Assembly (NCBI RefSeq): GCF_900101785.1
Contig: NZ_LT629688.1
Span: forward strand, 2,232,001-2,296,000
Direction: 5' to 3'
DNA length: 64,000 bases
Source: Auraticoccus monumenti
GTDB lineage: Bacteria > Actinomycetota > Actinomycetes > Propionibacteriales > Propionibacteriaceae
Numbering within the stretch: the first letter of the stretch is position 1; each line of letters begins with the position of its first letter. Of this stretch, positions 1 through 7,950 are shown one piece after another. The notes beneath the pieces were generated by a model. The model ran no database searches. It saw only the letters and a program-made list of their open reading frames with translations, and was not told the origin of the DNA. A program made the position numbers and the translations under genes.

Positions 1-803
1 AGCAGATCGATCGCGGCCTGCTGGTCCGCCGGAGCAGTGGGTGGCCGGTTGCGCAGTCGTCCCCAGCCGAGCTCGATGCTCCTGTCCAGCTCGGTCGCAC
101 GTGCGGGGTAGTAGGCCTTCACGACCTCTGCGAGGGCGTCCGGGTCGCTGGTCCACCCGGGCCAACGGAACAGGACGCAGGCGAAGGCCAGCCGCGCGAT
201 CCGGCGGCCCACGCGTTGGCAGGCGTGGTCCAGACGTGCCGTCCCCGGGTCGTCGAGGGCGACGGCCAGACGGCTGAAGGCTGCGGCGGTGCCGCTCGGG
301 ATGCCTCGGGCCAGCTCGACGGTGGGGTGCTGCTCCGGGAGCTGCTCAGCGAGGTCCGGGCCCCAGAGAGGCGTGCACAGGCAGGAGAGGTGGAAGGCCC
401 CGTCGTGGCGCTGGGCCGGTGACAGGAGCGACTGTGCTCCGTCCAGCGTGATCCCGACCTCGTCGACCAGGTCGGTCTGTCGATCGAGCTCGGTGGCGAG
501 CTGCTCCACCGAGGCGCGATCGCGGTCAGTGGGTCGGTCGTGCAGGACGGCGCTGACGTCGAGATCCGACCTGCCCCGCACAGCGGTCCCTCGGGGGACG
601 CTGCCGTACAGGTAGATGCTGTGCAGTCGGTTGCCGAACAGGTCCCGGAGCCCGGCCTCGGTGGCGGACACGAGGGGCAGGAACATCGGGTCGATCCGAC
701 TCAGCCCGCCCTCGCGGCGGATGCGTCCCCGCTGGTCGAGACCGTCATCGAGGTGACTGAGTCTCGGGTGGCCAAGACTCACACCCTCGTCGTCGCCGGC
801 CAC
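1..803 (-). CDS. Nucleotidyltransferase domain protein (3' end beyond window)
   Basis: Read on the reverse strand, this frame stays open from the GTG at 803 to the window edge. It carries the polymerase-beta-type nucleotidyltransferase signature: GSVPRGTAV at about residues 67-75, followed by SDLD with the metal-binding pair D80 and D82. The rest (about 185 residues) is helix-rich, as in aminoglycoside adenylyltransferase-like and MNT-like proteins. Such enzymes transfer a nucleotide to a small molecule, a protein or RNA; the substrate cannot be told from the sequence. A second GTG at 782 is possible, but the one at 803 has a GAGAG stretch a few bases upstream. The C-terminus lies outside the window. 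The gene is divergent from the HAD gene at 895. Confidence 0.7.
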   Translation of the reverse strand, partial: MAGDDEGVSLGHPRLSHLDDGLDQRGRIRREGGLSRIDPMFLPLVSATEAGLRDLFGNRLHSIYLYGSVPRGTAVRGRSDLDVSAVLHDRPTDRDRASVEQLATELDRQTDLVDEVGITLDGAQSLLSPAQRHDGAFHLSCLCTPLWGPDLAEQLPEQHPTVELARGIPSGTAAAFSRLAVALDDPGTARLDHACQRVGRRIARLAFACVLFRWPGWTSDPDALAEVVKAYYPARATELDRSIELGWGRLRNRPPTAPADQQAAIDL

Positions 804-894
804 GCCTGACTCTCGCAGCTCCGTGCTCGGCAGGGCCAGCTCGATTGGCGGCTCCGGCTCTGCGCGCGGTTGCTTCTCATCTAGCGTCGTCCAC

Positions 895-1545
895 GTGCCG
901 CTCCTCATGCTCGACCTCGACAACACCCTGATCGACCGCGACGCCGCCTTTCGACGCTGGGCCACGTCGTACGTGCAGACCCTGGGCGGCTCAGAGACGG
1001 ACCTGCGGTGGTTGGTCGAGGCCGATCGCGACGGGTACGAGCCCCGGGAGCAGCTGGCTGCGGCCATCGGACGGCGGTTCGGTCTCCGTGAGACCGACGC
1101 GGTTCTCGTGGAGCTCCGCCTCGGGATGGTCGACCGGATCGAGATGGATCCCACGGTCTTCGAGTCCCTCGACAGGGCGCGCTCGGCGGGCTGGTCGCTC
1201 GTGGTCGTCACCAACGGCACGGTCTCCCAGCAAGAGCACAAGCTGCGCGCGACGGGGCTCGACCGCCACCTCGACGGGTGGGTCATCTCCGAGGGTGTGG
1301 GCCTCCGCAAGCCCGACCCCCGGATCTTCATGGCCGCCTGCCAGCTCATCGGCAGCCAGGAGCTCGTGACGTCGAGCTGGATGATCGGTGACGCTGCGGT
1401 TCATGACGTGCACGGCGCCCAGGCCGTGGGCGCCGGCGGTATCTGGCTGCACCGAGGGCGACGCTGGCCAGCCGAGATGGACCCGCCGGACCACGTGGCC
1501 AGCAGCTTCGCCGGGGCGGTGGACGTCGTTCTTCGCTCGGCGTGA
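895..1545 (+). CDS. HAD-superfamily hydrolase
   Basis: All four haloacid-dehalogenase motifs are present in 216 residues. Motif I is DLDNT, with nucleophile D7 and acid D9. Motif II is the Thr of VVVTNGT (T106). Motif III is the Lys of RKPDP (K139). Motif IV is IGDAAVHD (D166, D171). A helical cap lies between motifs I and II. This makes it a soluble cytoplasmic phosphatase of the HAD-IA type; the phosphorylated substrate is unknown. The GTG at 895 is chosen because a TAGCGT -10 box (882-887) ends seven bases upstream, which fits a leaderless transcript. ATG at 907 is an alternative. The gene converges on the membrane protein at 1563-2198. Confidence 0.85.
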   Translation: MPLLMLDLDNTLIDRDAAFRRWATSYVQTLGGSETDLRWLVEADRDGYEPREQLAAAIGRRFGLRETDAVLVELRLGMVDRIEMDPTVFESLDRARSAGWSLVVVTNGTVSQQEHKLRATGLDRHLDGWVISEGVGLRKPDPRIFMAACQLIGSQELVTSSWMIGDAAVHDVHGAQAVGAGGIWLHRGRRWPAEMDPPDHVASSFAGAVDVVLRSA

Positions 1546-1562
1546 TCTCTGGGTCCGGTCAC

Positions 1563-2198
1563 TCACGGGGCTCGTGTCAGCGTCACGGTCGCGGCCAGGA
1601 TCGCCGCCACGAGGCCGTCGACGGCCAGGGGCACCATGCCGAGCCAGTACGCGGGGATCGGGTCGAGCCGGTAGAAGACCAGGTAGCAGACCAGCCCGAC
1701 CAGCGTCGCGATCGCTACTGCGACGATCCAGGCGGACGCCGCCGACGCCGTCAGCTCCCCGGCCGTCCGCAACGTGATGCCGGCAGCGAGCTGCGCGGTG
1801 GCCCAGACGACGATCAGCGGGAGCTCGGTGGTGACGGGCCGGTGGGCGAGGCCGGAGGTGACGTAGAACAACAGCGCGCCAACCAGCCCCCCGCCGACGA
1901 TCGTCGCCCCCAGCGCCGGCAACGACGCCTTCGGGAGGAGGGCCACGATGCCGACGGCCAGCAGAACCAGGCCGCCGAGGCCGCCGAGCACCGCTCCCGC
2001 GAGGAAGAGCCCAGCGCCGGGTGGAGTCCGCACCGACGGGCGGTACGACATCGTCCACCAGATCAGGTAGCTCAGGCTGCAGACCACGAGCAGGACCTCA
2101 CCCACCACGATCATCAGCGTGCCGCCCTGAAGCGCCTGCCACCTGTTCACCGTCTCACCGTAGTCACTCAGCACGACCGGCACCGGCTCAGGAACCAC
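1563..2198 (-). CDS. Hypothetical multi-pass membrane protein
   Basis: A 211-residue protein with about six hydrophobic segments (near residues 28-48, 63-87, 94-114, 124-144, 153-175 and 186-206) joined by short polar loops. I recognise no family. The shape suggests an integral membrane protein without a large soluble domain. The start at 2198 is the first available; the Met near residue 29, just at the first hydrophobic segment, is a possible later start. It is transcribed alone and converges with the HAD hydrolase, leaving a 17-bp gap. No function is proposed. Confidence 0.6.
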   Translation of the reverse strand: MVPEPVPVVLSDYGETVNRWQALQGGTLMIVVGEVLLVVCSLSYLIWWTMSYRPSVRTPPGAGLFLAGAVLGGLGGLVLLAVGIVALLPKASLPALGATIVGGGLVGALLFYVTSGLAHRPVTTELPLIVVWATAQLAAGITLRTAGELTASAASAWIVAVAIATLVGLVCYLVFYRLDPIPAYWLGMVPLAVDGLVAAILAATVTLTRAP

Positions 2199-2445
2199 TC
2201 ATCTGTGCGTCATCGCGCCGGAAGGACACGCTGGATCCGGAGACCTCGTCACTGACTCACGGACTGGGTGGCGATGGCGCAGCGCTTTCCCCAGCTCAGC
2301 GACGTTCGGCCGCAGTAGCAAGAGGGAGAACGGCGGCGAGAAGTAGGGCGACGAGGCGCTTGGACCGGCTGCCAGGACGGGGTCAGCGCACGTAGAACGG
2401 ACGGGGTGCAGGAACGACGTTCGTGAGACCTCGGGCACCACAGAA

Positions 2446-2967
2446 TCACCCTTCCGGCTTGGCTGCCCCCGACGCTCTGATCCAGATCTCCCGGAGGGCG
2501 GCAAGCTGTTGGGTGGTGGTCAGGTCGTCGACATCAAGAACCTCGTCGACGTCCGGAGGCGTATCGGTCAAGCCGTGCAGAAGATCGAACTCGTCCTCAG
2601 TCAGGTACACCGTGCGGGTGGCCGCTCGCGCACGGGCTTCCTGTAACGAGATGCGCAGATGAACAGCGAAAGCCCTGGGGAACTCGTCGCGATAGACCTC
2701 AAGGGACGCCGGCGTCAGGAAGTCCGCGATCACCACATCGAACCCCGCCCGCGTGAAGCTACGGCCCAGTGCACTGACGTTGTGGGCTGACAGCAGCAGC
2801 TGCGCAGATCCCTCAGGGCCGCTCCACAGGGTCGCGTCGCCGGCGACCACGAGCTGTCGGACGTCGTCGGCATCGATGAAGGCAGCACGGGCACGCTCCA
2901 GCGCAAGCGTCCGGCCGCACGTGCTCTTCCCGGCAGCAGGGCCCCCGGACAGGATCAGTGGGCGCAT
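2446..2967 (-). CDS. P-loop (AAA/zeta-toxin-like) small-molecule kinase
   Basis: A 173-residue protein with a Walker A motif at the extreme N-terminus (SGGPAAGKST, residues 7-16), then FIDADDVR, which fits the substrate or Mg-binding region of small P-loop kinases. Later charged helices (EARARAATR) could form the lid. The family includes nucleoside- and antibiotic-phosphorylating enzymes; the substrate is unknown. The frame is open further upstream, but the ATG at 2967 puts the P-loop in its normal place and has TACCGT (2976-2981) eight bases upstream, a leaderless arrangement. The gene stands alone; the 250 bp after it (to 2199) show nothing recognisable. Confidence 0.7.
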   Translation of the reverse strand: MRPLILSGGPAAGKSTCGRTLALERARAAFIDADDVRQLVVAGDATLWSGPEGSAQLLLSAHNVSALGRSFTRAGFDVVIADFLTPASLEVYRDEFPRAFAVHLRISLQEARARAATRTVYLTEDEFDLLHGLTDTPPDVDEVLDVDDLTTTQQLAALREIWIRASGAAKPEG

Positions 2968-3065
2968 GAACTGGGACGGTAGCGGAGCGAGCGAGGCACT
3001 GTTCGACATGGTGCACCAACGGTCGTTCTGCACCGGTGTGGTGGCTGCAACAGGAGGCAGCCACC

Positions 3066-3324
3066 TCATCCGATGGAGGTGCGGCGACGCACCATCCGGA
3101 TCTCGAAGATGCCTTCATCCTTGGTGGCGCCGTCGGCTACGAACCCGTGCTTGCGATAGGAGGCCTGTGCACGGGGATTCGGCTCTGCGACCCCAGACTG
3201 CTGCCGGAAAGTCGGCGATGACGGCGTTGAGCAGGCGTGTGTCCGTTCCCGTGCCGTGGAACGGCGCTGGCAGGTGGACGACGAACAGCTCGAGCGGCCG
3301 GTCGGGACCAGCTCGAGGTGCCAC
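3066..3324 (-). pseudogene. GNAT acetyltransferase remnant, frameshifted
   Basis: The C-terminal part of a Gcn5-type acetyltransferase can be read only across two frames. One frame (from about 3290) gives a stretch ending LLNAVIADFP. After a shift near 3200 another frame gives VAEPNPRAQASYRKHGFVADG, the typical last helix and strand of GNAT proteins (NPRAxxFYRKxGF), ending at the stop at 3066. The acetyl-CoA binding motif and N-terminus are not recognisable upstream. The likely reading is a decayed, truncated gene. A sequencing error could explain the shift but not the missing N-terminus. Confidence 0.55.
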
Positions 3325-3372
3325 ACCCGGGCAACAACCGGCTCTTCACATCTGAGGGTGTGGGCGTGTGAT

Positions 3373-3470
3373 GCCGTCTCGGGCGGTTCTGCTCGGCGCG
3401 TGGAGTGCTGGGTGGGGGTCGAGGTGTCCCGAGGATGGAAGTTCTCGCACTGCCCACCTGGAAGACCTCG
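3373..3470. repeat. Dispersed 98-bp repeat, copy 1
   Basis: This stretch matches 5039-5136 with the same length and, by eye, roughly three quarters identical bases. It includes shared blocks such as CGGGCGGTTCTGCTCGGCGC and TGTCCCGAGGATGGA. It lies between the acetyltransferase remnant and the WYL regulator gene. Read on the minus strand, both copies can be translated to a similar peptide (RTSILGT, then RAEQNRP), so it may be a fragment of a lost reading frame or an intergenic element. Confidence 0.6.
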
Positions 3471-3501
3471 ACATGCATGGTGTTGCCGTCGGCGCGGTGC
3501 C

Positions 3502-4518
3502 CTAGGAGGAGTCCCGGCCCGTGCAGCTGGCGGGATGGGTCGCGCCAGCCCGGCCCTGATCGCTGCTGGCAGTGAGTAGGCGCTGCGCGAGCGCGGAAAG
3601 GAGGCCGCGGAGCTCGTCGGGGCTCTCGACGACGAGGTCCGCGTCGAGCGTGGCGAGCATGCCCGGCACCCAGTCGAGCCGCTCGGCACGGATGTCGACA
3701 CGCGTCCAACCCTCGTCGTCGGTCAGCGGTGTGATCGTCGCCAGGCCGGGCGGGAGCCGGGACTGGATCGTCGTCGGGTCGGCACGGACCCTCACCGACA
3801 CACGGTGGCGCCATGGGGTCTGGGCGAGCGTGCGGAGAACCTCGTCCCGCGGTCGGACGTGTGCTGGTGCCGTGAAGGTGTCCGAGCCGAGCTCGGCCGT
3901 GGTGATCCGGTCCAGGCGGAACGTTCGGACGTCCTGGCTCAGGGTGTCGTGGCCGGCGAGGTACCAGTGGCCGGTGTGGGCGACGACTCCGTACGGGTGG
4001 ACCGTCCGTTCGGTAGTGCGTCCGTTCCTGCTGGTGTGGACGATCTTGAGCGTTCGCCGGTCGCGTGCCGCTTCGGCAACCAGGAGGAGCACGTCGTTCT
4101 CGACCGTAGACCCAGGGTGGGGGCGGCCCGGGAAGTGAGCGGTGTCGAGGAGTGCGTCGAGCCGCGCGGCCAAGGGTCTCGGCAGCACCCGCCGGATCTT
4201 GGCGGTCGCGCTCTCGGTCGCGACCCTCGATCCGCCGGCACCGGGGTGCGGGCCGCCCACGAGGCCCAGCAGCACGGCGACCGCCTCGTCATCGGTGAGC
4301 ATCAGCGGTGGCAGCCGGTAGCCCGGGCCCAACCGGTAGCCGCCGTACCTGCCGCGTACGGACTCCACCGGGACGTCGAGCTCGAGCAGGTGTGCGACGT
4401 ATCGGCGCACCGTCCGCTCGTTGACGCCGAGCCGTTCGGCGAGGTCGCCGACGGTTCGGGTGCCGCCGCTCTGCAGGAGCTCAAGCAGCGCGAGGACCCG
4501 TGCGGTCGGGCGAGGCAT
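3502..4518 (-). CDS. WYL-domain transcriptional regulator
   Basis: A 338-residue YafY-type regulator. An N-terminal helix-turn-helix (about residues 1-55) includes the recognition region RLGVNERTVRRYVAHL. It is followed by the linker RYGGYRLGPGYRLPPLML and the 'DDEAVAVLLGL' helix common to this family. The central WYL-type domain (about residues 140-220) contains the HPYGVVAHTGHWYLAGHD stretch, and a C-terminal extension follows. WYL domains bind small ligands or nucleic acid. The gene is divergent from the VOC gene at 4578 with 59 bp between starts, so this protein may control that gene and itself. Confidence 0.85.
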   Translation of the reverse strand: MPRPTARVLALLELLQSGGTRTVGDLAERLGVNERTVRRYVAHLLELDVPVESVRGRYGGYRLGPGYRLPPLMLTDDEAVAVLLGLVGGPHPGAGGSRVATESATAKIRRVLPRPLAARLDALLDTAHFPGRPHPGSTVENDVLLLVAEAARDRRTLKIVHTSRNGRTTERTVHPYGVVAHTGHWYLAGHDTLSQDVRTFRLDRITTAELGSDTFTAPAHVRPRDEVLRTLAQTPWRHRVSVRVRADPTTIQSRLPPGLATITPLTDDEGWTRVDIRAERLDWVPGMLATLDADLVVESPDELRGLLSALAQRLLTASSDQGRAGATHPASCTGRDSS

Positions 4519-4577
4519 TCCAGAAACATAGCGATAGCGGGCGGTTTCCGTCCGGTAGTGGTTCTAGCGTCGGTGGC

Positions 4578-4985
4578 ATGAACCTCGTCTCAGTGCGCAT
4601 CATCACCGCCGACATCGACCAGATGGTCGACTTCTACGCCCGGGTCACCGGCGCTGAGGTGGACCGACCGGTCCCTGACTTCGCCGAGCTCCGGACGCCC
4701 AACGGGACGCTCGCCCTAGGGAGCGTCCGGACAGTGGCGCTGTTCGGGGCCGGCGCCGCCGAACCCGCCGCCAACCGCTCGGCGATCATCGAGTTCCTTG
4801 TCGAGGACGTCGACACCGTGTACGCCTCGCTACAGACGTGGGTCACCACGTTCGTCAACGAGCCCACGACGATGCCGTGGGGGAACCGGTCCCTGCTGCT
4901 GCGCGACCCCGACGGCAACCTGGTCAACCTGTTCACCCCGGCGACGCCCGCAGCGAAGGAGAAGTTCGGCCCGTACGAGCGCTGA
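4578..4985 (+). CDS. VOC (glyoxalase/bleomycin-resistance fold) protein
   Basis: A 135-residue single VOC domain. It opens with a beta strand (VRIITADIDQMVDFYARVTG) typical of the first beta-alpha unit and ends with the glyoxalase signature WGNRSLLLRDPDGNLVNLF. VOC proteins bind metals and either catalyse isomerisation or dioxygenation or sequester drugs; no specific activity is visible here. The start at 4578 is supported by TAGCGT (4565-4570) seven bases upstream, the leaderless pattern seen elsewhere in this window. It is divergent from the WYL regulator and may be its target. Confidence 0.8.
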   Translation: MNLVSVRIITADIDQMVDFYARVTGAEVDRPVPDFAELRTPNGTLALGSVRTVALFGAGAAEPAANRSAIIEFLVEDVDTVYASLQTWVTTFVNEPTTMPWGNRSLLLRDPDGNLVNLFTPATPAAKEKFGPYER

Positions 4986-5038
4986 GGGCTCGACCTCAAC
5001 CGATCGTTCGCGGGGCATCGAACCCGTCAGCTGGAGCT

Positions 5039-5136
5039 GTCGTCCCGGGCGGTTCTGCTCGGCGCGACGAGGTCTGGGTAGGGGTCGAGATGTCCCGAGG
5101 ATGGACGTCCTGACGCTCGCCATCGGAAAGACCTCG
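5039..5136. repeat. Dispersed 98-bp repeat, copy 2
   Basis: This is the second copy of the repeat at 3373-3470, in the same orientation. It lies in the 369-bp gap between the VOC gene and the alpha/beta hydrolase at 5355. Reading the minus strand, an open frame of about 45 codons runs into the repeat from the right, so it may be the tail of a lost gene. Nothing else is recognisable in the gap (5137-5354). Confidence 0.6.
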
Positions 5137-5354
5137 TCGGGCCTGACGCTACCTCTGCCTGCCCCGACCTCTGTGGCCTTGACGAGCTCGGTCTCGAAGT
5201 CACGGGCCACCGTCAGTCGTGAAGAGCCCAACAACCCCCGGATGAGCAGCAGGCCCGAGGGAACACCAAGCCGTGCTGGGCGCCGTGAGAAGCTCGCCGC
5301 CCCTGCTCACGATGATCGTCTCCGCACCACCGACGGTGTGCTTCGCTGAGCCTC

Positions 5355-6020
5355 GTGATGCTCGCTGAAGTGGTGCTCGTGCACGGGCTGTATCACCAGC
5401 CGGCTCACCTGCTGCCCCTCATCGACGCACTCGCAGGGCACGGGGCGGTGGTCCACGCACCACGCCTGCACCGAGGGTCCCTCGCTGCCGACACCAGCGC
5501 CGTCCAGCGCGTCGTCGACCGCTGCAGGACCAAGCCGATCATCGTCGGGCACAGCTACGGAGGAGCCGTGGCTTCCGGCGTTCGGGGCGCTGCCGCGCTG
5601 ATCTTCATGGCCGCTTTCGTGCCAGACGTGGGCGAGAGCTGCGCAGACCTCGGAGGTCCCGACGCGCCCGTCAACGCGTGGGTGCGTCCTCACCCAGCCG
5701 GCGGCACCTACATCCCGGCTGGCGTGGCACCGGACCTGTTCTACGCGGACTGCAGCACCGACGCGACCACGCGGGCGGTGGATCTGCTTGTCCCACAAGC
5801 ACCGGGTCATGGCCGGGGGACCGTCCGAGCAGCGTCGTGGAGACAGACGACCAGCCACTACATCGTCTGCTCGAGGGACCGTGCCCTGAGCCCGGAGCGG
5901 CAACAGCGCCTGGCCGGACGGTGCACCAGCCAGGAGACCATCGAGGCCAGCCACTCGCCCTACATCTCCCAGCCAGCCGGCATCGCGGCCACGATCATCA
6001 CCCGTGGCGTCGTGCGATAG
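5355..6020 (+). CDS. Alpha/beta hydrolase
   Basis: A 221-residue compact alpha/beta hydrolase. The oxyanion-hole motif VLVHGLYHQ lies near residues 7-15, the nucleophile elbow is GHSYGG (Ser about residue 68), and the C-terminal catalytic His is probably that of ASHSPY. A lid of the usual size follows the third strand. Such proteins are esterases or lipases acting on small soluble substrates; the substrate is not indicated. Start is GTG 5355 or ATG 5358, directly adjacent. Its 3' end overlaps the convergent methyltransferase gene by 23 bp. Confidence 0.8.
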   Translation: MMLAEVVLVHGLYHQPAHLLPLIDALAGHGAVVHAPRLHRGSLAADTSAVQRVVDRCRTKPIIVGHSYGGAVASGVRGAAALIFMAAFVPDVGESCADLGGPDAPVNAWVRPHPAGGTYIPAGVAPDLFYADCSTDATTRAVDLLVPQAPGHGRGTVRAASWRQTTSHYIVCSRDRALSPERQQRLAGRCTSQETIEASHSPYISQPAGIAATIITRGVVR

Positions 6021-6765
6021 CGGGGCGGCGTCGAAGCCGTCGTCGTGCTGGCACCGGGTAGTGCCTGCACCCCTCAACCGCTGCGGGCTGCCAGGGGTGC
6101 GGCAGCCAGCTCCTCCGCTCGTAGGTGGCCACCCAGCGGGCTGGGTGGGCCACCTCCTCGGCCTGGACCATCCGCACCTCGGTGGTCTCGAGCAGCGCGA
6201 GGTCACGACGTGTCAGGGGGTAGGGCGGCCGGTCGGGCGGCGGCGCGCCGATGTCGCGGAACGCGATGGCCACCAAGGTGCCGCCGGGGGCGAGCAGCGA
6301 GGTGACCGCGGCTGCCGCCCGGGTGCGCGGGGGATCGGGGAGTGCCTGCAGGGTGAAGACCTCGACGACCAGGTCGTAGCGACCGACCAGGTCCGCCGGC
6401 AGGTCCAGCAGGTCGATCACCCGGTAGTCCACCGTCGATCCCGGGTGCCGCTGGCGGGCCTGGTCGATCGCCGTCGCGGAGACGTCGAAGCCGGTGGTCT
6501 CGAACCCGTGGGAGGCCGCGTGCTCGGCGTCCGCCCCGAGCCCGCAGCCGACCACGACCGCACGGCGGCCTCGCCCGTCGGCGAACCCGGGCCGGGGGGT
6601 CCACCAGTCGACCAGCTGGGGTTGGGGCGTGTCGCGGTCCCACGGCATCCCGACCGCGCCGGCGGCGCCCTCGGCGTACAGGCGCTCGAACCACGCGGCG
6701 GGCTGGCCGGCGGCGATGGCTTCGCCCGACAGCTCGTCGGCTCGGAGGTCCCAGTCGCGCGTCAC
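5998..6765 (-). CDS. SAM-dependent methyltransferase (class I, thiopurine-methyltransferase-like)
   Basis: A 255-residue Rossmann methyltransferase. The SAM-binding motif is VVVGCGLGADAEHAASHG, with the acidic residue ending strand 2 in TTGFDVS, then DLLDLP as motif II and YDLVVEVFTLQAL as motif IV. The N-terminal PWDRDTPQPQLVDWW resembles thiopurine methyltransferase-like proteins. The frame is open upstream, but the GTG at 6765 is chosen because the small ORF at 6762-6938 ends in a GTGA overlap with it, which implies translational coupling. The substrate is unknown. Confidence 0.8.
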   Translation of the reverse strand: MTRDWDLRADELSGEAIAAGQPAAWFERLYAEGAAGAVGMPWDRDTPQPQLVDWWTPRPGFADGRGRRAVVVGCGLGADAEHAASHGFETTGFDVSATAIDQARQRHPGSTVDYRVIDLLDLPADLVGRYDLVVEVFTLQALPDPPRTRAAAAVTSLLAPGGTLVAIAFRDIGAPPPDRPPYPLTRRDLALLETTEVRMVQAEEVAHPARWVATYERRSWLPHPWQPAAVEGCRHYPVPARRRLRRRPAIARRHG

Positions 6766-6938
6766 GCGGCACCCCCGTGCCCCGACGTCAGGCTCGGGTG
6801 GTCCTCGATGCGGTTCTCGAGGTCGATCAGCGTCCACCTCCGGCACGTCGGCACAGGCGTGCTGGGTCCGACGTCGTCCGCCCGGTCGGCGACCTCCGAC
6901 GTCTGCGTGACCTCGGGATCGAGGAGTGCGGTGTCCAT
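6762..6938 (-). CDS. Small hypothetical protein (58 aa) upstream of methyltransferase
   Basis: A 58-residue ORF that starts at ATG 6938 behind a good ribosome site (GAGAGGAA, about eight bases upstream) and ends in a 4-bp GTGA overlap with the methyltransferase start. The N-terminal half is acidic (EVTQTSEVADRADD). The second half contains CRRWTLIDLENRIEDHP. I do not recognise a family. Small size, good initiation signal and coupling suggest either a real small protein or a leader ORF that sets translation of the methyltransferase. No cysteine-rich or membrane character is seen. Confidence 0.5.
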   Translation of the reverse strand: MDTALLDPEVTQTSEVADRADDVGPSTPVPTCRRWTLIDLENRIEDHPSLTSGHGGAA

Positions 6939-7198
6939 CGTCGTGTTCCTCTCGTCGTGACGGTCGAACGGCTTCAGCCCCTCAGACCCGAGCCCGACCG
7001 GGTACTCATCGCACCTCCCACCCGACGCGGTGCTCGGTGGGCATGGTGCTCGCGCTCCGCTGGCCGTCGCGCTCAGGGTCCTTCTACCGGACCGGTCCTC
7101 GCGGCGAGCGGCGGGTTCCGGCAGGGCGAGGTAGCTGGGTACGACGGTCACCGATCCCGCGAGCTCCTGCCGGCGCTCAGGCCCCCCCGACGCGGACC

Positions 7199-7282
7199 GT
7201 TACCAAGCCGTTATGTAACCTGTCATGCGGTCATGACCTCTATCGGGGGAAATGCCAAGGGGTCCTGCCCCCGTATCGGGGG
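7199..7282 (+). promoter_or_regulatory. Leader-like region with competing hairpins
   Basis: This is an AT-richer patch in a 491-bp gap without a convincing gene (6939-7429). It contains GTTAC (7199-7203) inverted as GTAAC (7215-7219), the palindrome GTCATGAC (7230-7237), and three blocks that can pair in two exclusive ways: CGGGGG (7244-7249), CCCCCG (7268-7273) and CGGGGG (7277-7282). The last two form a tight hairpin with a TAT loop. The layout resembles a promoter followed by an attenuator or riboregulator, possibly for the VOC gene at 7430. I could not match it to a named riboswitch class. The rest of the gap shows nothing. Confidence 0.35.
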
Positions 7283-7429
7283 ATGGGGGGCGGGGCCCCG
7301 CCACCGCGGCCAGGACGCGCTCCCAGGTCGCTCGGTGGCACCGGCCTCCTGCTGGTCGCGCAGGAACCATCCTCCTCGGACCGCACGGTCGGACGACGCC
7401 TCGTGACGTCCATGAGGTGTACTGCCGTG

Positions 7430-7807
7430 ATGCACCGCATCCTGCTCCGCGAGGTCGTGATCGATGCTCCGGCCTCGACCTTCGCCGCCACCCGGGACTT
7501 CTGGGCCGCCGCCCTGCTCACCGACGCCCAGCAGGTCGCTGCGTCTCCTGAGTTCACCGCCCTGCGCGCCCCAGCGGCGTTGTCCTGGGTCGGACTGCAG
7601 GAGATCGGCGGCACCGAGGCCAGGTACCACCTCGACATCGAGACCGACGACGTCGAGGCCGAGGTCGCCCGGCTGACCGGTCTCGGGGCCGTCGAGGTCG
7701 CCAGCGGCCGGACCTGGGTGGTCATGCGGGATCCTGCGGGTCTCCTCTTCGACGTCGTCCCCCAGGAGTCACCCTGGTTCGCCGAGCGCTCTCACGAGGT
7801 GCCGTGA
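7430..7807 (+). CDS. VOC-fold protein
   Basis: A 125-residue protein with glyoxalase-like architecture: an opening helix (STFAATRDFWAAALL), a central YHLDIETDDVEAEVARLTGLGAVEV unit, and the closing VVMRDPAGLLFDVVPQ, the VOC signature strand. It belongs to the glyoxalase/dioxygenase-like domain proteins common in actinobacteria, whose activity is usually unknown. The ATG at 7430 is chosen, with GAGGTG about a dozen bases upstream; ATG 7412 in the same frame is an alternative. It stands alone between the leader-like region and the TetR gene. Confidence 0.7.
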   Translation: MHRILLREVVIDAPASTFAATRDFWAAALLTDAQQVAASPEFTALRAPAALSWVGLQEIGGTEARYHLDIETDDVEAEVARLTGLGAVEVASGRTWVVMRDPAGLLFDVVPQESPWFAERSHEVP

Positions 7808-7950
7808 CGGGCTCCTGAGGCGAGGGGCTGGGCCACCAGCACCCTCGTCCTCGGCGCGTTGCCCAGCTTCGAGGGCGTGCAGACCGGGATCGTCGGCTGC
7901 TCCTCCAACAGCCGGATGAGGTCCCAGCTGGCCGGCGCAGCAGACCCTTC

